Shown: piece after piece, positions 22,482 through 30,937 of the stretch
How the letters are laid out: each line of letters begins with the position of its first letter
Position numbering within the stretch: position 1 is the first letter of the stretch
DNA from: CAZTAR01 sp043813895
GTDB lineage: Bacteria > Planctomycetota > Phycisphaerae > UBA1845 > UTPLA1
Assembly (NCBI GenBank): GCA_043813895.1
Contig: JBDRKQ010000193.1
Coordinates: 1 to 31,125 of the forward strand
DNA length: 31,125 nt
Direction: 5' to 3'
Notes under the pieces: generated by a model
The model's input: the letters and a program-made list of their open reading frames with translations, nothing else
Databases searched by the model: none
Told to the model about the DNA's origin: nothing
Program-made: the position numbers and the translations under genes

Positions 22482-23168
22482 GTGACTGGAAGAATCCCGA
22501 TTCTCACACGGCTTGCCGCGCCTGCGTTCGTCTTGCTGGGGGGCTCCGTCGGTTGTTATGACGATGGGGGCAACTTCTCTTTCTCCGCCCTGTCTTCAAT
22601 CTGGAAGGCGCCGGAACCCCGCTCCGTTTTCGAAGACGATTGTGCCAAGCTGCCGAATGAGGCATTGGTTGTCGAACAGATGCTCGATGCCGTGAACGCG
22701 GAGCGTGCCAAGCACCGACTGCCGCCGGTCAAGCTCAGCCGGACGCTCTCCGATATCGCCGACTTCTACGCCTGTCGTTTGATCGACGGCGGCTTCTTCG
22801 ACCACGTAGACCCGTACGACGGTTCCACCGTTGGCGCCCGTGCGGCGGATTTCGCCTATGCCTATGAGAAAGCGGGCGAGAACCTCGCGCACGGACATCT
22901 CTCTGTCGAGGAGGCCATGGCGGCATGGATGGCCTCTCCGGTTCACCGGGAAATCATCCTCGATCCGGCCTACACCGAAGCCGGTTTCTCCTTGAGAATC
23001 GGCGGCGAGTACAGCATCTACTGGGTGCAGGAGTTCGGCTGTCCCCTTGAGGCGGCGCCCTTGCCGCAGCCCACCACGCGGGCAACTGTCGTCGGTTCTG
23101 AAAACGGCAAGCCGGTCGAGCCTGCTTCCAGGCCGGCGGATGCAGAGCCGATCGCTGCCGGCGAGTGA
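22482..23168 (+). CDS. CAP/SCP-domain lipoprotein
   Basis: I choose GTG 22482 because GGAGG (22469-22473) is 8 nt upstream and the first 25 residues then make a clean lipoprotein signal (RIPILTRLAAPAFVLLGGSVGC). The TTG at 22443 would add 13 residues. The 228-residue protein carries a bacterial CAP (SCP/PR-1) domain: VEQMLDAVNAERAKHRLPPV, then LSDIADFYACRLIDGGFFDH, then AGENLAHGH, then AAWMASPVHREIILDPAYTEAGF, then YWVQEFGC. The His and Glu residues typical of the CAP cavity (FFDH, AGEN, SPVHRE, QEFG) are present. The C-terminal 40 residues are a Pro/Ala-rich tail. Bacterial CAP proteins are exported, with mostly unknown activity. Confidence 0.88.
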   Translation: MTGRIPILTRLAAPAFVLLGGSVGCYDDGGNFSFSALSSIWKAPEPRSVFEDDCAKLPNEALVVEQMLDAVNAERAKHRLPPVKLSRTLSDIADFYACRLIDGGFFDHVDPYDGSTVGARAADFAYAYEKAGENLAHGHLSVEEAMAAWMASPVHREIILDPAYTEAGFSLRIGGEYSIYWVQEFGCPLEAAPLPQPTTRATVVGSENGKPVEPASRPADAEPIAAGE

Positions 23169-23270
23169 TGCTCAGCACCTCTAGGTAACGTGCCCCCCCG
23201 TTCTGCACAAAGCACCCTGAAGGAACCTGTGGCGCAGGCGCGGCCTTCAGCCGCTACCGAGGTGTGGCAT

Positions 23271-23291
23271 GTGGCACAGGCGTCCCGCCTG
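23271..23291. repeat. Second copy of the palindromic repeat seen in polA
   Basis: GTGGCACAGGCGTCCCGCCTG matches 15971-15991 at 20 of 21 positions. It lies in the 209-bp gap between the CAP gene and the convergent MCE gene. That gap also holds CGGCCTTCAGCCG (about 23242-23254), a weak relative of the repeat at 25651 and 29348. Confidence 0.65.
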
Positions 23292-23377
23292 CGAGAGACC
23301 ATGGCTGATCCGGTTGATTCCACAGCCTTCGGCGCCAGCGCGACAGTTTGCTTCGTGAGCTGAAGAGGTTCGCAGCA

Positions 23378-24709
23378 CTAGTTTATGTTGAGCAGTCGCC
23401 AGAGTTCGGCTTCAGCCTTGAGGTACTTGTCACGTGTGCGCTTGAGATCCGCTTGAATCCGGGCAAGGTCCGGATCGCCTAGAGGAATGGCGCCCTCGTG
23501 CAGCTCAGCCAGTGCGTTGAGTTGGGCCGAGGCGTCATCAATCTGGCCGGCGGCTTCCGAAAAGCTCCTGGCGGCGTCGAAGATTGCCTGCTGTCTCATC
23601 TCCGTTGGTTTGGGCTCGTTGAGCAGCCGCCAGGGATGACGCAACACGTACTTCACACCTGTCTTGATGTGGTCGGACGCTTCCTTGAAGTTGAGCAAAA
23701 GCTTGTTGATGTTCTCGCGGTTCAACACGACGACCTGACGCGTCGTGTCCGTCACGACGTTGATGTCGTCCAACGCGCCGTTGAGCTGCTCGCTGACCTG
23801 CTTGAAGTGGGCCATCAAGCTGTCCGCCTTTGTCGGGTCCGTTTCGTGGGCGATGTTCTCCGCGGTGGCCTCGACGTGTTGCAGCGTTCGGCCGATCGTT
23901 GGCTCGTTCGTCTTCAGCATCGTCGCCAGCGTCGTCAAGCTGTCGTTGATGGTGTCCATGGCGGAGTGGACCTTGTCCAGCAGGACGTCCGGCTTGTCTT
24001 GCTCGAACTCGGCACGCAGCACCGCGGTGGTGGCATTGATGTTATCCGCTACCGCGTGAATCTTGGCCAGCAAGGATGTCTTCTCGGCGTCGCCCAGTTC
24101 CTTGCTGAGCGACGCCGTAACGACGTTGATGTCTTCGATCGATTGGAGCAACTTGCCCATGAGGGACACTTCGGCATCGGGATCGAGCTGCGACTTGATC
24201 TGCCCGAGCAGGCTCGTCGGGTTGTTCCCGTCGAACTCCGATTGGAGCGCCGTCAACACGGCACCGAAACCGCCTGGATCGGCGCCTTCGATCACGTCTC
24301 CCGGCTCGATCGCCTGCTCGGCCTTGCCCAGGTCGATCTTGACCACGCCGTCACCGCCGAGGGGCGGGCCTTCCGCGATCACCTGGCAGTCCTTGTGGAT
24401 GTAGAGTTTGGCGTCAACATTCGCCCGGACCATCACAAAGCAAACCTCGCTGTTTTTTCCCGTCTTCTCGTCGGCGATTTCCTGTCGATCGAGCTTCGCC
24501 TCGATCACGGAGCCGACTTTCTGGCCGCCGACCAGCACCGCGGAGCCGGCGACGAGCGTCGGCATCGCCGGAGAGGACTTGAAACGCACCGTGATCTCCC
24601 GCATGTCGCCGCCCACGCCCTGGCTGATCCAGAGGAGGATCGCGAAGAACAGCGCGACGACGATGATGGTGAAGATGCCGACCCTCAGCGAATTGCGTTC
24701 TCTCGCCAT
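23378..24709 (-). CDS. MCE/MlaD-family substrate-binding protein of a lipid-type ABC transporter
   Basis: The 443-residue protein has one N-terminal membrane anchor (VGIFTIIVVALFFAILLWI). An MCE domain follows at about 38-140: MREITVRFKSSPAM, VAGSAVLVGGQKVGSVIEA, then IAEGPPLGGDGVVKIDLG. A long helical region fills the rest, with repeated heptads (INVVTASLSKEL and similar, three or four rough repeats), which suggests an MCE hexamer with a helical barrel. It starts 8 nt after the ATPase gene, whose stop overlaps its ribosome site, so the two are coupled. MCE proteins pass phospholipids or other hydrophobic compounds between the membranes, consistent with a diderm cell. No MlaE permease gene adjoins. 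Confidence 0.85.
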   Translation of the reverse strand: MARERNSLRVGIFTIIVVALFFAILLWISQGVGGDMREITVRFKSSPAMPTLVAGSAVLVGGQKVGSVIEAKLDRQEIADEKTGKNSEVCFVMVRANVDAKLYIHKDCQVIAEGPPLGGDGVVKIDLGKAEQAIEPGDVIEGADPGGFGAVLTALQSEFDGNNPTSLLGQIKSQLDPDAEVSLMGKLLQSIEDINVVTASLSKELGDAEKTSLLAKIHAVADNINATTAVLRAEFEQDKPDVLLDKVHSAMDTINDSLTTLATMLKTNEPTIGRTLQHVEATAENIAHETDPTKADSLMAHFKQVSEQLNGALDDINVVTDTTRQVVVLNRENINKLLLNFKEASDHIKTGVKYVLRHPWRLLNEPKPTEMRQQAIFDAARSFSEAAGQIDDASAQLNALAELHEGAIPLGDPDLARIQADLKRTRDKYLKAEAELWRLLNIN

Positions 24710-24717
24710 TATTCAGT

Positions 24718-25611
24718 TTACTCCCCGCCGGCGACCAGGATCTGCTCGTACTGACTCAGGCCGTCGGCGTCCGTAAGAGGACCGGTTGTGTGTCCGTTCA
24801 GGAACTGGTTCATCAGCTTGTCTTCGCGCGTTTTCAGTTCGTCGATGGGCCGGTCCCGCAGTGCGGCGAACTCCTCGCGGGAACCGATCTTCAGGACCTT
24901 CCCCTTTTCCAGCATGACCATCCGATCCGCGATGCGGAAGGCCGAGTCCATCTCGTGCGTGACGACGACGCTGGTGACGTTCAGCTTCTTGGAGAGGTCC
25001 ATGATCAGCTCATCAATGGCGGCACTCGTTACGGGGTCGAGCCCGGCGGACGGCTCGTCGTAGAACAGAATCTCGGGATCGAGCACCGTGGCCCGCGCGA
25101 GCCCCGCCCGCTTCTTCTGCCCGCCGGATAGCTGAGAGGGCATCTTATCCCGATGCTGGAGCATGTGGACCTGCTGGAGCTTGAGGGTGACGACGATGTC
25201 GACGATCGACGGATCCACGTAGCTATGCTCTCGCAGCGGCAAGGCCACGTTTTCCGCCAGTGTCATTGAATTGAACAGGGCTCCGCTCTGGAACAGGATG
25301 CCGAAGTGCTTGCGGACCTCGTTCAGCTCGTTCTCGTCCATGCCGGCAATGTCGACCGACTGGCCCATGTCCTTCGTCTTGTAGCACACCTCGCCGCCGT
25401 TGACGTCATACTCGCCGATGAGGCAGTTGAGCAGCGTGCTCTTGCCGCAGCCGCTGCCGCCCATCACGATGATCGTCTCTCCACGATGAACGTCGAACGT
25501 GACGTCGTCGAGCACGGTGATTTCCTCACCCTGCTTGTTCTTGAAGCACTTGCGCAGGTGCCGCACGCGGATAACGCAATCGTCCGTCGACTTTTCGCCG
25601 GTGTCTGACAT
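24718..25611 (-). CDS. MlaF-like ABC transporter ATP-binding protein
   Basis: The start is ATG 25611 (297 residues), with GGAG 5 nt upstream; a TTG at 25629 is possible but lies before the ribosome site. The ATPase has Walker A GGSGCGKSTL, Q-loop FGILFQSGALFNSMTLAENV (the FQSGALF form is typical of MlaF-type proteins), signature LSGGQKKRAGLARA, Walker B EILFYDEPSAGLD and the switch VVTHEMDSAF. The first strand is IRVRHLRKCF. It energises lipid transport together with an MlaE-type permease and the MCE protein encoded directly downstream. The permease gene must lie elsewhere, since the sequence upstream is a repeat and then transketolase. Confidence 0.9.
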   Translation of the reverse strand: MSDTGEKSTDDCVIRVRHLRKCFKNKQGEEITVLDDVTFDVHRGETIIVMGGSGCGKSTLLNCLIGEYDVNGGEVCYKTKDMGQSVDIAGMDENELNEVRKHFGILFQSGALFNSMTLAENVALPLREHSYVDPSIVDIVVTLKLQQVHMLQHRDKMPSQLSGGQKKRAGLARATVLDPEILFYDEPSAGLDPVTSAAIDELIMDLSKKLNVTSVVVTHEMDSAFRIADRMVMLEKGKVLKIGSREEFAALRDRPIDELKTREDKLMNQFLNGHTTGPLTDADGLSQYEQILVAGGE

Positions 25612-25650
25612 GAACACTCCAGCCGCCAAGCTCGACCTAGCCCGTTCGAG

Positions 25651-25740
25651 GAGCCGCGGACTTCAGTCCGCGCGGTTGTTCCCGGCGCGGAGACGTCCGC
25701 ATCTCTGGACGGCCGCGCGGGCTGAAGCCCACGGCTTCTC
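25651..25740. repeat. Palindromic repeat element, copy A
   Basis: The left arm (25651-25681) starts GAGCCGCGGACTTCAGTCC. The right arm (25711-25740) is its diverged inverse, ending GCTGAAGCCCACGGCTTC. Each arm is itself a small hairpin around TTCAG. It occupies most of the gap between the ATPase and transketolase genes. The same element occurs at 29348-29434. Confidence 0.8.
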
Positions 25741-25803
25741 TGTCTGTCAGCTAGCGAGCGCTCTGATAACGAGCTAGCACTGGCACATTGCTGGGCATCC
25801 TAC

Positions 25804-27747
25804 TCAAGCGAGGATACCGCGAATCTCCGTCACAACATCCGCTGCCGACAGGCCGACGTAGGCCATAATCTCATCCGACGTCGGCGTGCTCTTGGGCATC
25901 TTGCGGCAAGTCATCCCGCGGACGCGGCACTCGCCTGACAAAGCAGCCGCCTCGGCCACGGCACTCCACAGTCCGCCGACGTAGTTATCTTCGACGCATA
26001 ATACGCGCCCACCAGTCTCCTTCGCCGCCGAGAGAATCGGCCGCGCATCGAGAGGGAAAGAGTAGGCGTCGATCAGGGTACACCTGATGCCGGCCTCCGA
26101 CGCGACGCGTGCCACAGCCTCCTTGCACACGTGCAGCATGTAGCCTGCGGAGACGACCGTCAACGCATCGCCCTTCGTGAGCGTGTGCGAACCGCCGATT
26201 TCGAACCGGGTGTCCGGCGCGTACAGCAGCGGCACCTCCGGGCGGTGTGTTCGCATATAGCACATGCCGTCGTGCCCGCCCATGAGCCACGTGCAGTGGT
26301 ATGCCGAGACAGCGTCACTCGGATGGAACACAACGCACACGGGTTTCCCTCGGCCGTCGTCCGTGAGGCTGGCGCAGCGGAAGTAGGCGACATCGTGCAG
26401 GCTCATCTGGCTAGGGCCGTCCGCCGCCAGGGAGACGCCCGCGTGGGAGCCGGTGATCTTGATGTTCGCTCGGGTGATCTGCGCCATCTCGACCTGGTCG
26501 TATGCGCGCGATGCGAACTTCGCGAAGGTGCTAACAAAGGGAATCATGCCCGCCGCAGCCATGCCGACGGCCGTCGAGACCATGTTCTGCTCGGCGATCT
26601 TGCACTCGACGAATCGGTCGGGGTACCGTTTGGCAAAAAGTTCCGAGAACGTCGAGTTCCGCACATCGCCGTCCAGGGCGACTATCCGCTCATCGGCGCC
26701 GCCCAGCGCCAACAGCGCCGCGCCGTACGCTTTGCGCGTGGCGAGCTTGCCCTTCGCCAGAGCCGCTTCCATGCCGGCTTCGGCGATCGCCTTGTCGAAG
26801 GGAACAGGCGAGACGTCCCGAACTTCGAGCGACGGGACCGCAGGCGGTGAGGAGGGCGCAAACGCGCCGCCGTCCTCGCGGGGCACGTTCAGTGTTTCAT
26901 ACAACCCGTCCAGTTCCGCGAGCACGGCGTCCAGCTTGTCAGCTGGCACAGGCTTGCCGTGGTTGGACTTGTCTTTGAGAGAAGGACACCCCCAGCCTTT
27001 TTCCGTTCGTGCGATGATGGCGAGGCACTGCGTTCGCTTCCCAGTATCCGTCAACGCTGCCTTCAGCGCGTCCGGGTCGTGGCCGTCAATCATCACGGGC
27101 TGCCAGCCGAACGCCGCCGCCTTGGCCGAGAGCACCTCCGCCGACTGCTGCCGCGAGACGTAATCCGCCTGCCCCTGACCGTTGCTGTTGAAAACCGCGA
27201 CGACGTTCGTCAAGCCGTAGTCAGCGATCAGGTCCATCGCCTCCCAGATTTGCCCTTCACGCGATTCGCCGTCACCGATGATGACGAAGAACCGCCGGTC
27301 CAGATTCCGGCGACGGGCCGCCAACGCCAACCCGGCGCCGACACTCAACCCTTGCCCAAGCGAACCGGTCGCCGCATCGAAAAAGGGAAACCCCTCCGCC
27401 GGGTTCGGGTGGCCGTCCAGCGGGCTGCCGGTCTGGCGCAACGAGGCCAGGTCGGCCTTTGTCAGCTTCTTCGCGGACCGCCGATCACGGCCGACGACGC
27501 CGCCCAAGTCCGCATACGCCGCATAGACTGCGGGAACCGCGTGCCCTTCCGAGAGCACCAGCCGGTCGCTGGCCGGATCCCACGGGTCGTCCGGTCGCCA
27601 TCGCATGACGTCGTACATCAGGGTGGCCACGATGTGTGCTATCGACAGGCCGCTCGACGGGTGGCCGGAGCCCGCGGCCGTCGTCATCCGGATGATGTCC
27701 TTGCCGAGTTCAATCGCCTTTCGGTGTACGGAGTCTCTGTATGCCAT
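25804..27747 (-). CDS. tkt: Transketolase
   Basis: The 647-residue thiamine-diphosphate enzyme moves two-carbon units in the pentose phosphate pathway. GGAGG stands 5 nt before the ATG at 27747. N-terminal ThDP domain: TTAAGSGHPSSGLSIAH, LVLSEGHAVPAVYAAYADLGG, GSLGQGLSVGAGLALA and the ThDP/metal motif IIGDGESREGQIWEAM with VVAVFNSNGQGQ. The pyrimidine-binding domain starts near residue 330 (RKAYGAALLALG, then FVECKIAEQNMVSTAVGMAAAG, with catalytic Glu in AEQNM). The C-terminal domain ends the chain. The spacing and the short C-terminus resemble the animal/archaeal-type transketolase more than E. coli TktA. It is a single-chain protein, not split. Confidence 0.93.
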   Translation of the reverse strand: MAYRDSVHRKAIELGKDIIRMTTAAGSGHPSSGLSIAHIVATLMYDVMRWRPDDPWDPASDRLVLSEGHAVPAVYAAYADLGGVVGRDRRSAKKLTKADLASLRQTGSPLDGHPNPAEGFPFFDAATGSLGQGLSVGAGLALAARRRNLDRRFFVIIGDGESREGQIWEAMDLIADYGLTNVVAVFNSNGQGQADYVSRQQSAEVLSAKAAAFGWQPVMIDGHDPDALKAALTDTGKRTQCLAIIARTEKGWGCPSLKDKSNHGKPVPADKLDAVLAELDGLYETLNVPREDGGAFAPSSPPAVPSLEVRDVSPVPFDKAIAEAGMEAALAKGKLATRKAYGAALLALGGADERIVALDGDVRNSTFSELFAKRYPDRFVECKIAEQNMVSTAVGMAAAGMIPFVSTFAKFASRAYDQVEMAQITRANIKITGSHAGVSLAADGPSQMSLHDVAYFRCASLTDDGRGKPVCVVFHPSDAVSAYHCTWLMGGHDGMCYMRTHRPEVPLLYAPDTRFEIGGSHTLTKGDALTVVSAGYMLHVCKEAVARVASEAGIRCTLIDAYSFPLDARPILSAAKETGGRVLCVEDNYVGGLWSAVAEAAALSGECRVRGMTCRKMPKSTPTSDEIMAYVGLSAADVVTEIRGILA

Positions 27748-27768
27748 CGTTCCTCCAGGTGTTCATCC

Positions 27769-27833
27769 GCCGGCAGGCCATATCCTGCCGGCGTTCGGGA
27801 TAGCCACCCCGCACGGGCCTGTCGCGTGCGGGG
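27769..27833. promoter_or_regulatory. Two strong hairpins in the tkt-murA divergent gap
   Basis: GCCGGCAGG (27769-27777) pairs with CCTGCCGGC (27784-27792) over a 6-nt loop. CCCCGCACG (27807-27815) pairs with CGTGCGGGG (27825-27833) over 9 nt. Both are perfect 9-bp stems. They are 22 to 86 bp upstream of the tkt start, so they would lie in a tkt leader transcript or act as protein-binding sites. No riboswitch class is recognised. Confidence 0.45.
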
Positions 27834-27964
27834 GGCACAGACGCCCAACCCGACCTCTCGTCAGGACTGAAGCATAGCAGGTGCCGGATAACTCGCAACC
27901 CGACGAGGCCGCGCGCCTCCTCCGGTCGCAAATCCGGAAGCTACAAAACTCGGCCCGGCCGCCG

Positions 27965-27970
27965 TATAAT
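27965..27970 (+). promoter_or_regulatory. Perfect -10 box (TATAAT) upstream of murA
   Basis: TATAAT lies 70 bp before the murA start. The matching -35 position, 17 bp upstream (27942-27947), is a poor TACAAA. Transcription would start near 27977. Confidence 0.5.
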
Positions 27971-28040
27971 CCGCCCGGACTCACACTCACAACGAGCTGG
28001 CACGGGTGCCGCTCGACACGGCCAAAGAAAGGTCTGAAGC

Positions 28041-29306
28041 GTGGACTGTTTTCATATCAACGGCGGCAAACGCCTGCGTGGCACCATCGCGGTCAATGGC
28101 TCAAAGAACGCCGCGCTGCCGATCATGGCGGCGTCCATCCTGACCGAGGGTGCGTCGGTCTTGAAGGGCGCCCCGGACCTGGCAGACGTCAAGCACCTGT
28201 CTGTTTTACTCGAACGGCTCGGCGTGACGGTGTCACGCGATCCGGACGGACGCCTCCGCCTCAACGCCGAAGACGAGATGAATTGTCACGCGGAGTACGA
28301 TCTGGTCCGTAAGATGCGAGCCAGCGTCTGCGTCATGGGGCCGCTCCTCGCCAAGCGCCACGCCGCCAAGGTCAGCCTGCCGGGTGGGTGCAACATCGGC
28401 GACCGGCCGATCGGACTCCATCTCGCCGGGCTCCAGGCCCTCGGCGCGGAGGTCGAACTCGTCGGCGGTGACATCCAACTCAAAGCCAAGAAGCTGAAAG
28501 GGGCGGAGATATTCCTCGGCGGCCCCTTTGGCTCGACGGTCCTCGGTACTGCCAACGTGATGATGGCCGCCACACTGGCCGAGGGCTCCTCCGTTATCGA
28601 GTCCGCCGCCTGCGAGCCGGAGATTGTCGACCTTGCAAACTACCTCAATGCCTGCGGCGCGCGGATCACCGGCCACGGCACGCCGCGCATCACCATCGAG
28701 GGCGTCACCGAACTTCGCGGCTGCGAGTACGAGGTCATTCCCGACCGTATCGAGGCCGGCACCCTGCTGATGGCCGCCGCGGTTACGAACGGCGATGTGA
28801 AGATCACGAACTGCCGCCTGGATCACTTGCTCGCCGTGGTCGATCGCCTGCGGGCCATCGGCGTGAACGTTGATCGCACCGCGGAGGGCGTGCAGGTCTC
28901 GTCCGCCCGGCGGCTGGAGCCGGTCAGCGTGACGACGCAACCGTTTCCCGGCTTCCCGACCGACCTGCAGGCGCAGATCATGGCGCTGCTGAGCCTCGCG
29001 GACGGCAACAGCATCATCACGGAGAAGATCTTTCCCGATCGGTTTGTGCACGTCGCGGAGTTGAACCGCCTGGGCGCCAGGCTGCGTAAGGAAGGGCCGA
29101 CGGTGATCATCGAGGGCGTGAAGAACCTCAGCGGCGCACCGGTCATGGCCAGCGACATTCGCGCGTCCGCCGCCCTGGTCCTCGCCGGGCTGGTCGCCAA
29201 AGGCACCACCGTCGTCTCCCGCGTGTACCACATCGACCGCGGCTACGAGCGGATCGAACAACGCCTCGCCTCGATCGGCGCGGATATCAAGCGGCTGCCG
29301 GAATGA
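28041..29306 (+). CDS. murA: UDP-N-acetylglucosamine 1-carboxyvinyltransferase
   Basis: The 421-residue enzyme adds enolpyruvate from PEP to UDP-GlcNAc, the first committed step of peptidoglycan synthesis. The start is GTG 28041 with AAAGG 8 nt upstream. Landmarks: GGKRLRGTIAVNGSKNAALPI, VRKMRASVCVMGPLLAK, LPGGCNIGDRPIGLHL, IPDRIEAGTLLMAA and FPTDLQAQIMALL. The catalytic cysteine is present (Cys117 in GGCNIG), the fosfomycin-sensitive form and not the Asp variant. Its presence supports a peptidoglycan-making cell, which matters because many planctomycetes were once thought to lack it. It is monocistronic, flanked by tkt (divergent) and a palindromic repeat. Confidence 0.96.
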   Translation: MDCFHINGGKRLRGTIAVNGSKNAALPIMAASILTEGASVLKGAPDLADVKHLSVLLERLGVTVSRDPDGRLRLNAEDEMNCHAEYDLVRKMRASVCVMGPLLAKRHAAKVSLPGGCNIGDRPIGLHLAGLQALGAEVELVGGDIQLKAKKLKGAEIFLGGPFGSTVLGTANVMMAATLAEGSSVIESAACEPEIVDLANYLNACGARITGHGTPRITIEGVTELRGCEYEVIPDRIEAGTLLMAAAVTNGDVKITNCRLDHLLAVVDRLRAIGVNVDRTAEGVQVSSARRLEPVSVTTQPFPGFPTDLQAQIMALLSLADGNSIITEKIFPDRFVHVAELNRLGARLRKEGPTVIIEGVKNLSGAPVMASDIRASAALVLAGLVAKGTTVVSRVYHIDRGYERIEQRLASIGADIKRLPE

Positions 29307-29347
29307 TGGGGCGAATGGGCAGCGATGCCCTGGCATCCGCCCAGGAA

Positions 29348-29434
29348 GAGCCGCGGGCTTCAGCCCGCGCGGCTGTTCGATGGTGCGAGGGTGTTCACCT
29401 CGGGAACAACCGCGCGGGCTGAAGTCTGCGGCTC
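29348..29434. repeat. Palindromic repeat element, copy B
   Basis: The left arm (29348-29378) begins GAGCCGCGGGCTTCAGCCC. The right arm (29404-29434) is its inverse, matching at 28 of 31 positions. It matches copy A's left arm at 28 of 31 as well. It lies between murA and threonine synthase and ends 27 bp before the latter's -35 box. Confidence 0.85.
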
Positions 29435-29461
29435 GACAACCTCATGAGCCTCTCGCCGGCT

Positions 29462-29491
29462 TTGACCTGTGCCTCAAAAAGCGGATAACAT
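29462..29491 (+). promoter_or_regulatory. Promoter of threonine synthase, implying a leaderless mRNA
   Basis: TTGACC (29462-29467) and TAACAT (29486-29491) are spaced by 18 bp. The expected start point, about 7 nt after the -10 box, falls on or beside the ATG at 29499. No Shine-Dalgarno sequence is present before that ATG. Confidence 0.5.
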
Positions 29492-29498
29492 CTCCGGC

Positions 29499-30902
29499 AT
29501 GTCAGACACAGCTTTTCTCCGATGTATCCGGGCCGCGTGCGGGGCGACGTATGATCTGAGCGAACAGATCTACGAGTGTCGGAAGTGCGGCAGTTTGCTT
29601 GACGTTGCTTACGATTGGGACCGGCTGAAGCCGCCGGAGAGCCTGTCGTTTTTTCAGCAGCGTTGGGCGACGCGGGACAATCCGATTGACCATTCCGGCG
29701 TGTGGCGTTTTCGCGAGCTCTTGCCGTTCGCCAGGCCCGACGAGTTGGTCACCATCCGCGAGGGGCAGACGCTCTTGCAGGCGGTTGACGTTGCGCCCCT
29801 TGGCCTGCCGCTGAAGCAGGGCAGGCTGCACCTTCAGTACGAGGGCATGAACCCCACAGGCAGCTTCAAGGACAATGGTATGGCGGCCGCGTTCACGATG
29901 GCGCGGAAGCTGGGCCACGCCCGCGTGGGGTGCGCTTCGACGGGGAACACCAGTGCAAGCATGGCGATGTACGCCGCAAAGACGCACCTGGCCGACGGGC
30001 GGCTCATGCAGGCGATTGTCTTCATCGGCGAGGGGAAGATCGCCTACGGCAAGCTGGCGCAGGCGTTGGACTACGGCGCGCTTACGCTGCAAGTCGCAGG
30101 CGACTTCGACGCGTGCATGAAACGAATCCGCGAGGCGACGGACCGGCTCGGGCTATACTTGATGAATTCGGTCAACCCGTTCCGACTCGAAGGGCAGAAG
30201 ACGATCATGTACCGCGTGCTGGAGGGCTTGGGTTGGGAGCCGCCGGACTGGATCTTCGTGCCGGGCGGAAACCTGGGCAACTCCAGCTCGTTCGGCAAGG
30301 CGTACATCGAGCTGAAGGAACTCGGGCTGGTGAAGCGCGTGCCGCGGATCTGCGTGGTCAACGCGACCGGCGCCAACACGCTGTGGGATTTGGTCAACAA
30401 CCGCGGCATGTGCTGGAACGGCGGCAACTGGGACGCCTCGCTTGGCGACGCGAAGTACGCCGAGATGGACGAGCAGGGCATCAAGGCGAAGACCATCGCC
30501 TCGGCGATCGAGATTGCCCGGCCGGTGAATCTGTCGAAGGAACTGCGAACGCTCGACGCGATGGACGGCGTCGTCTGCGAAGTGAGCGACGAGGAGATTC
30601 TGGAAGAGAAGGCGCTGATCGGCAAGTACGGCTATGGCTGCGAGCCGGCCAGCGCCGCGAGCCTGGCGGGTTTGCGACAGCTCCTGGGCAAGGGAGTTGT
30701 CGACCGCGACGCGCGCGTCGTGTGCATCCTAACGGGCCACCCACTGAAAGACCCCGACGCGACGGTGGGCTACCACACGGGGCTGAAGCCGTCTGGGACT
30801 CCGCCGACAAAGACCGAACCGTGGGGCAAACACGCAAACCAGCCGATCCAGGTGCCGGATGATCTGGACGCGATCTGCGAGGTGATTGAGGCGCACGCAT
30901 AG
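29499..30902 (+). CDS. thrC: Threonine synthase
   Basis: The PLP enzyme converts O-phosphohomoserine to threonine. I prefer ATG 29499 (467 residues), which starts right where a leaderless transcript would. The in-frame GTG 29469 would put the promoter's -10 box inside the gene. The N-terminus has a zinc-ribbon-like CIRAACGATYDL and YECRKCGS. The fold-type II core has the PLP lysine in NPTGSFKDNGM, then CASTGNTSASMAMYAA, then FVPGGNLGNSSSFGKA, and GYGCEPASAASLAGL near the end. Related PLP lyases share the fold, but the N-terminal cysteine module plus the overall length favours ThrC. It stands 35 bp before dapB, so two enzymes of the aspartate amino-acid family are adjacent. Confidence 0.9.
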   Translation: MSDTAFLRCIRAACGATYDLSEQIYECRKCGSLLDVAYDWDRLKPPESLSFFQQRWATRDNPIDHSGVWRFRELLPFARPDELVTIREGQTLLQAVDVAPLGLPLKQGRLHLQYEGMNPTGSFKDNGMAAAFTMARKLGHARVGCASTGNTSASMAMYAAKTHLADGRLMQAIVFIGEGKIAYGKLAQALDYGALTLQVAGDFDACMKRIREATDRLGLYLMNSVNPFRLEGQKTIMYRVLEGLGWEPPDWIFVPGGNLGNSSSFGKAYIELKELGLVKRVPRICVVNATGANTLWDLVNNRGMCWNGGNWDASLGDAKYAEMDEQGIKAKTIASAIEIARPVNLSKELRTLDAMDGVVCEVSDEEILEEKALIGKYGYGCEPASAASLAGLRQLLGKGVVDRDARVVCILTGHPLKDPDATVGYHTGLKPSGTPPTKTEPWGKHANQPIQVPDDLDAICEVIEAHA

Positions 30903-30937
30903 TACGTCCGGGCTCAGAGTTGTTGTTGGAGGCATCC

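Noticed and set aside
23498..24754. 418-residue plus-strand frame across the MCE gene
   Set aside because: It is antisense to the MCE gene, with Val/Arg/Leu/His-rich shadow composition and no motif.
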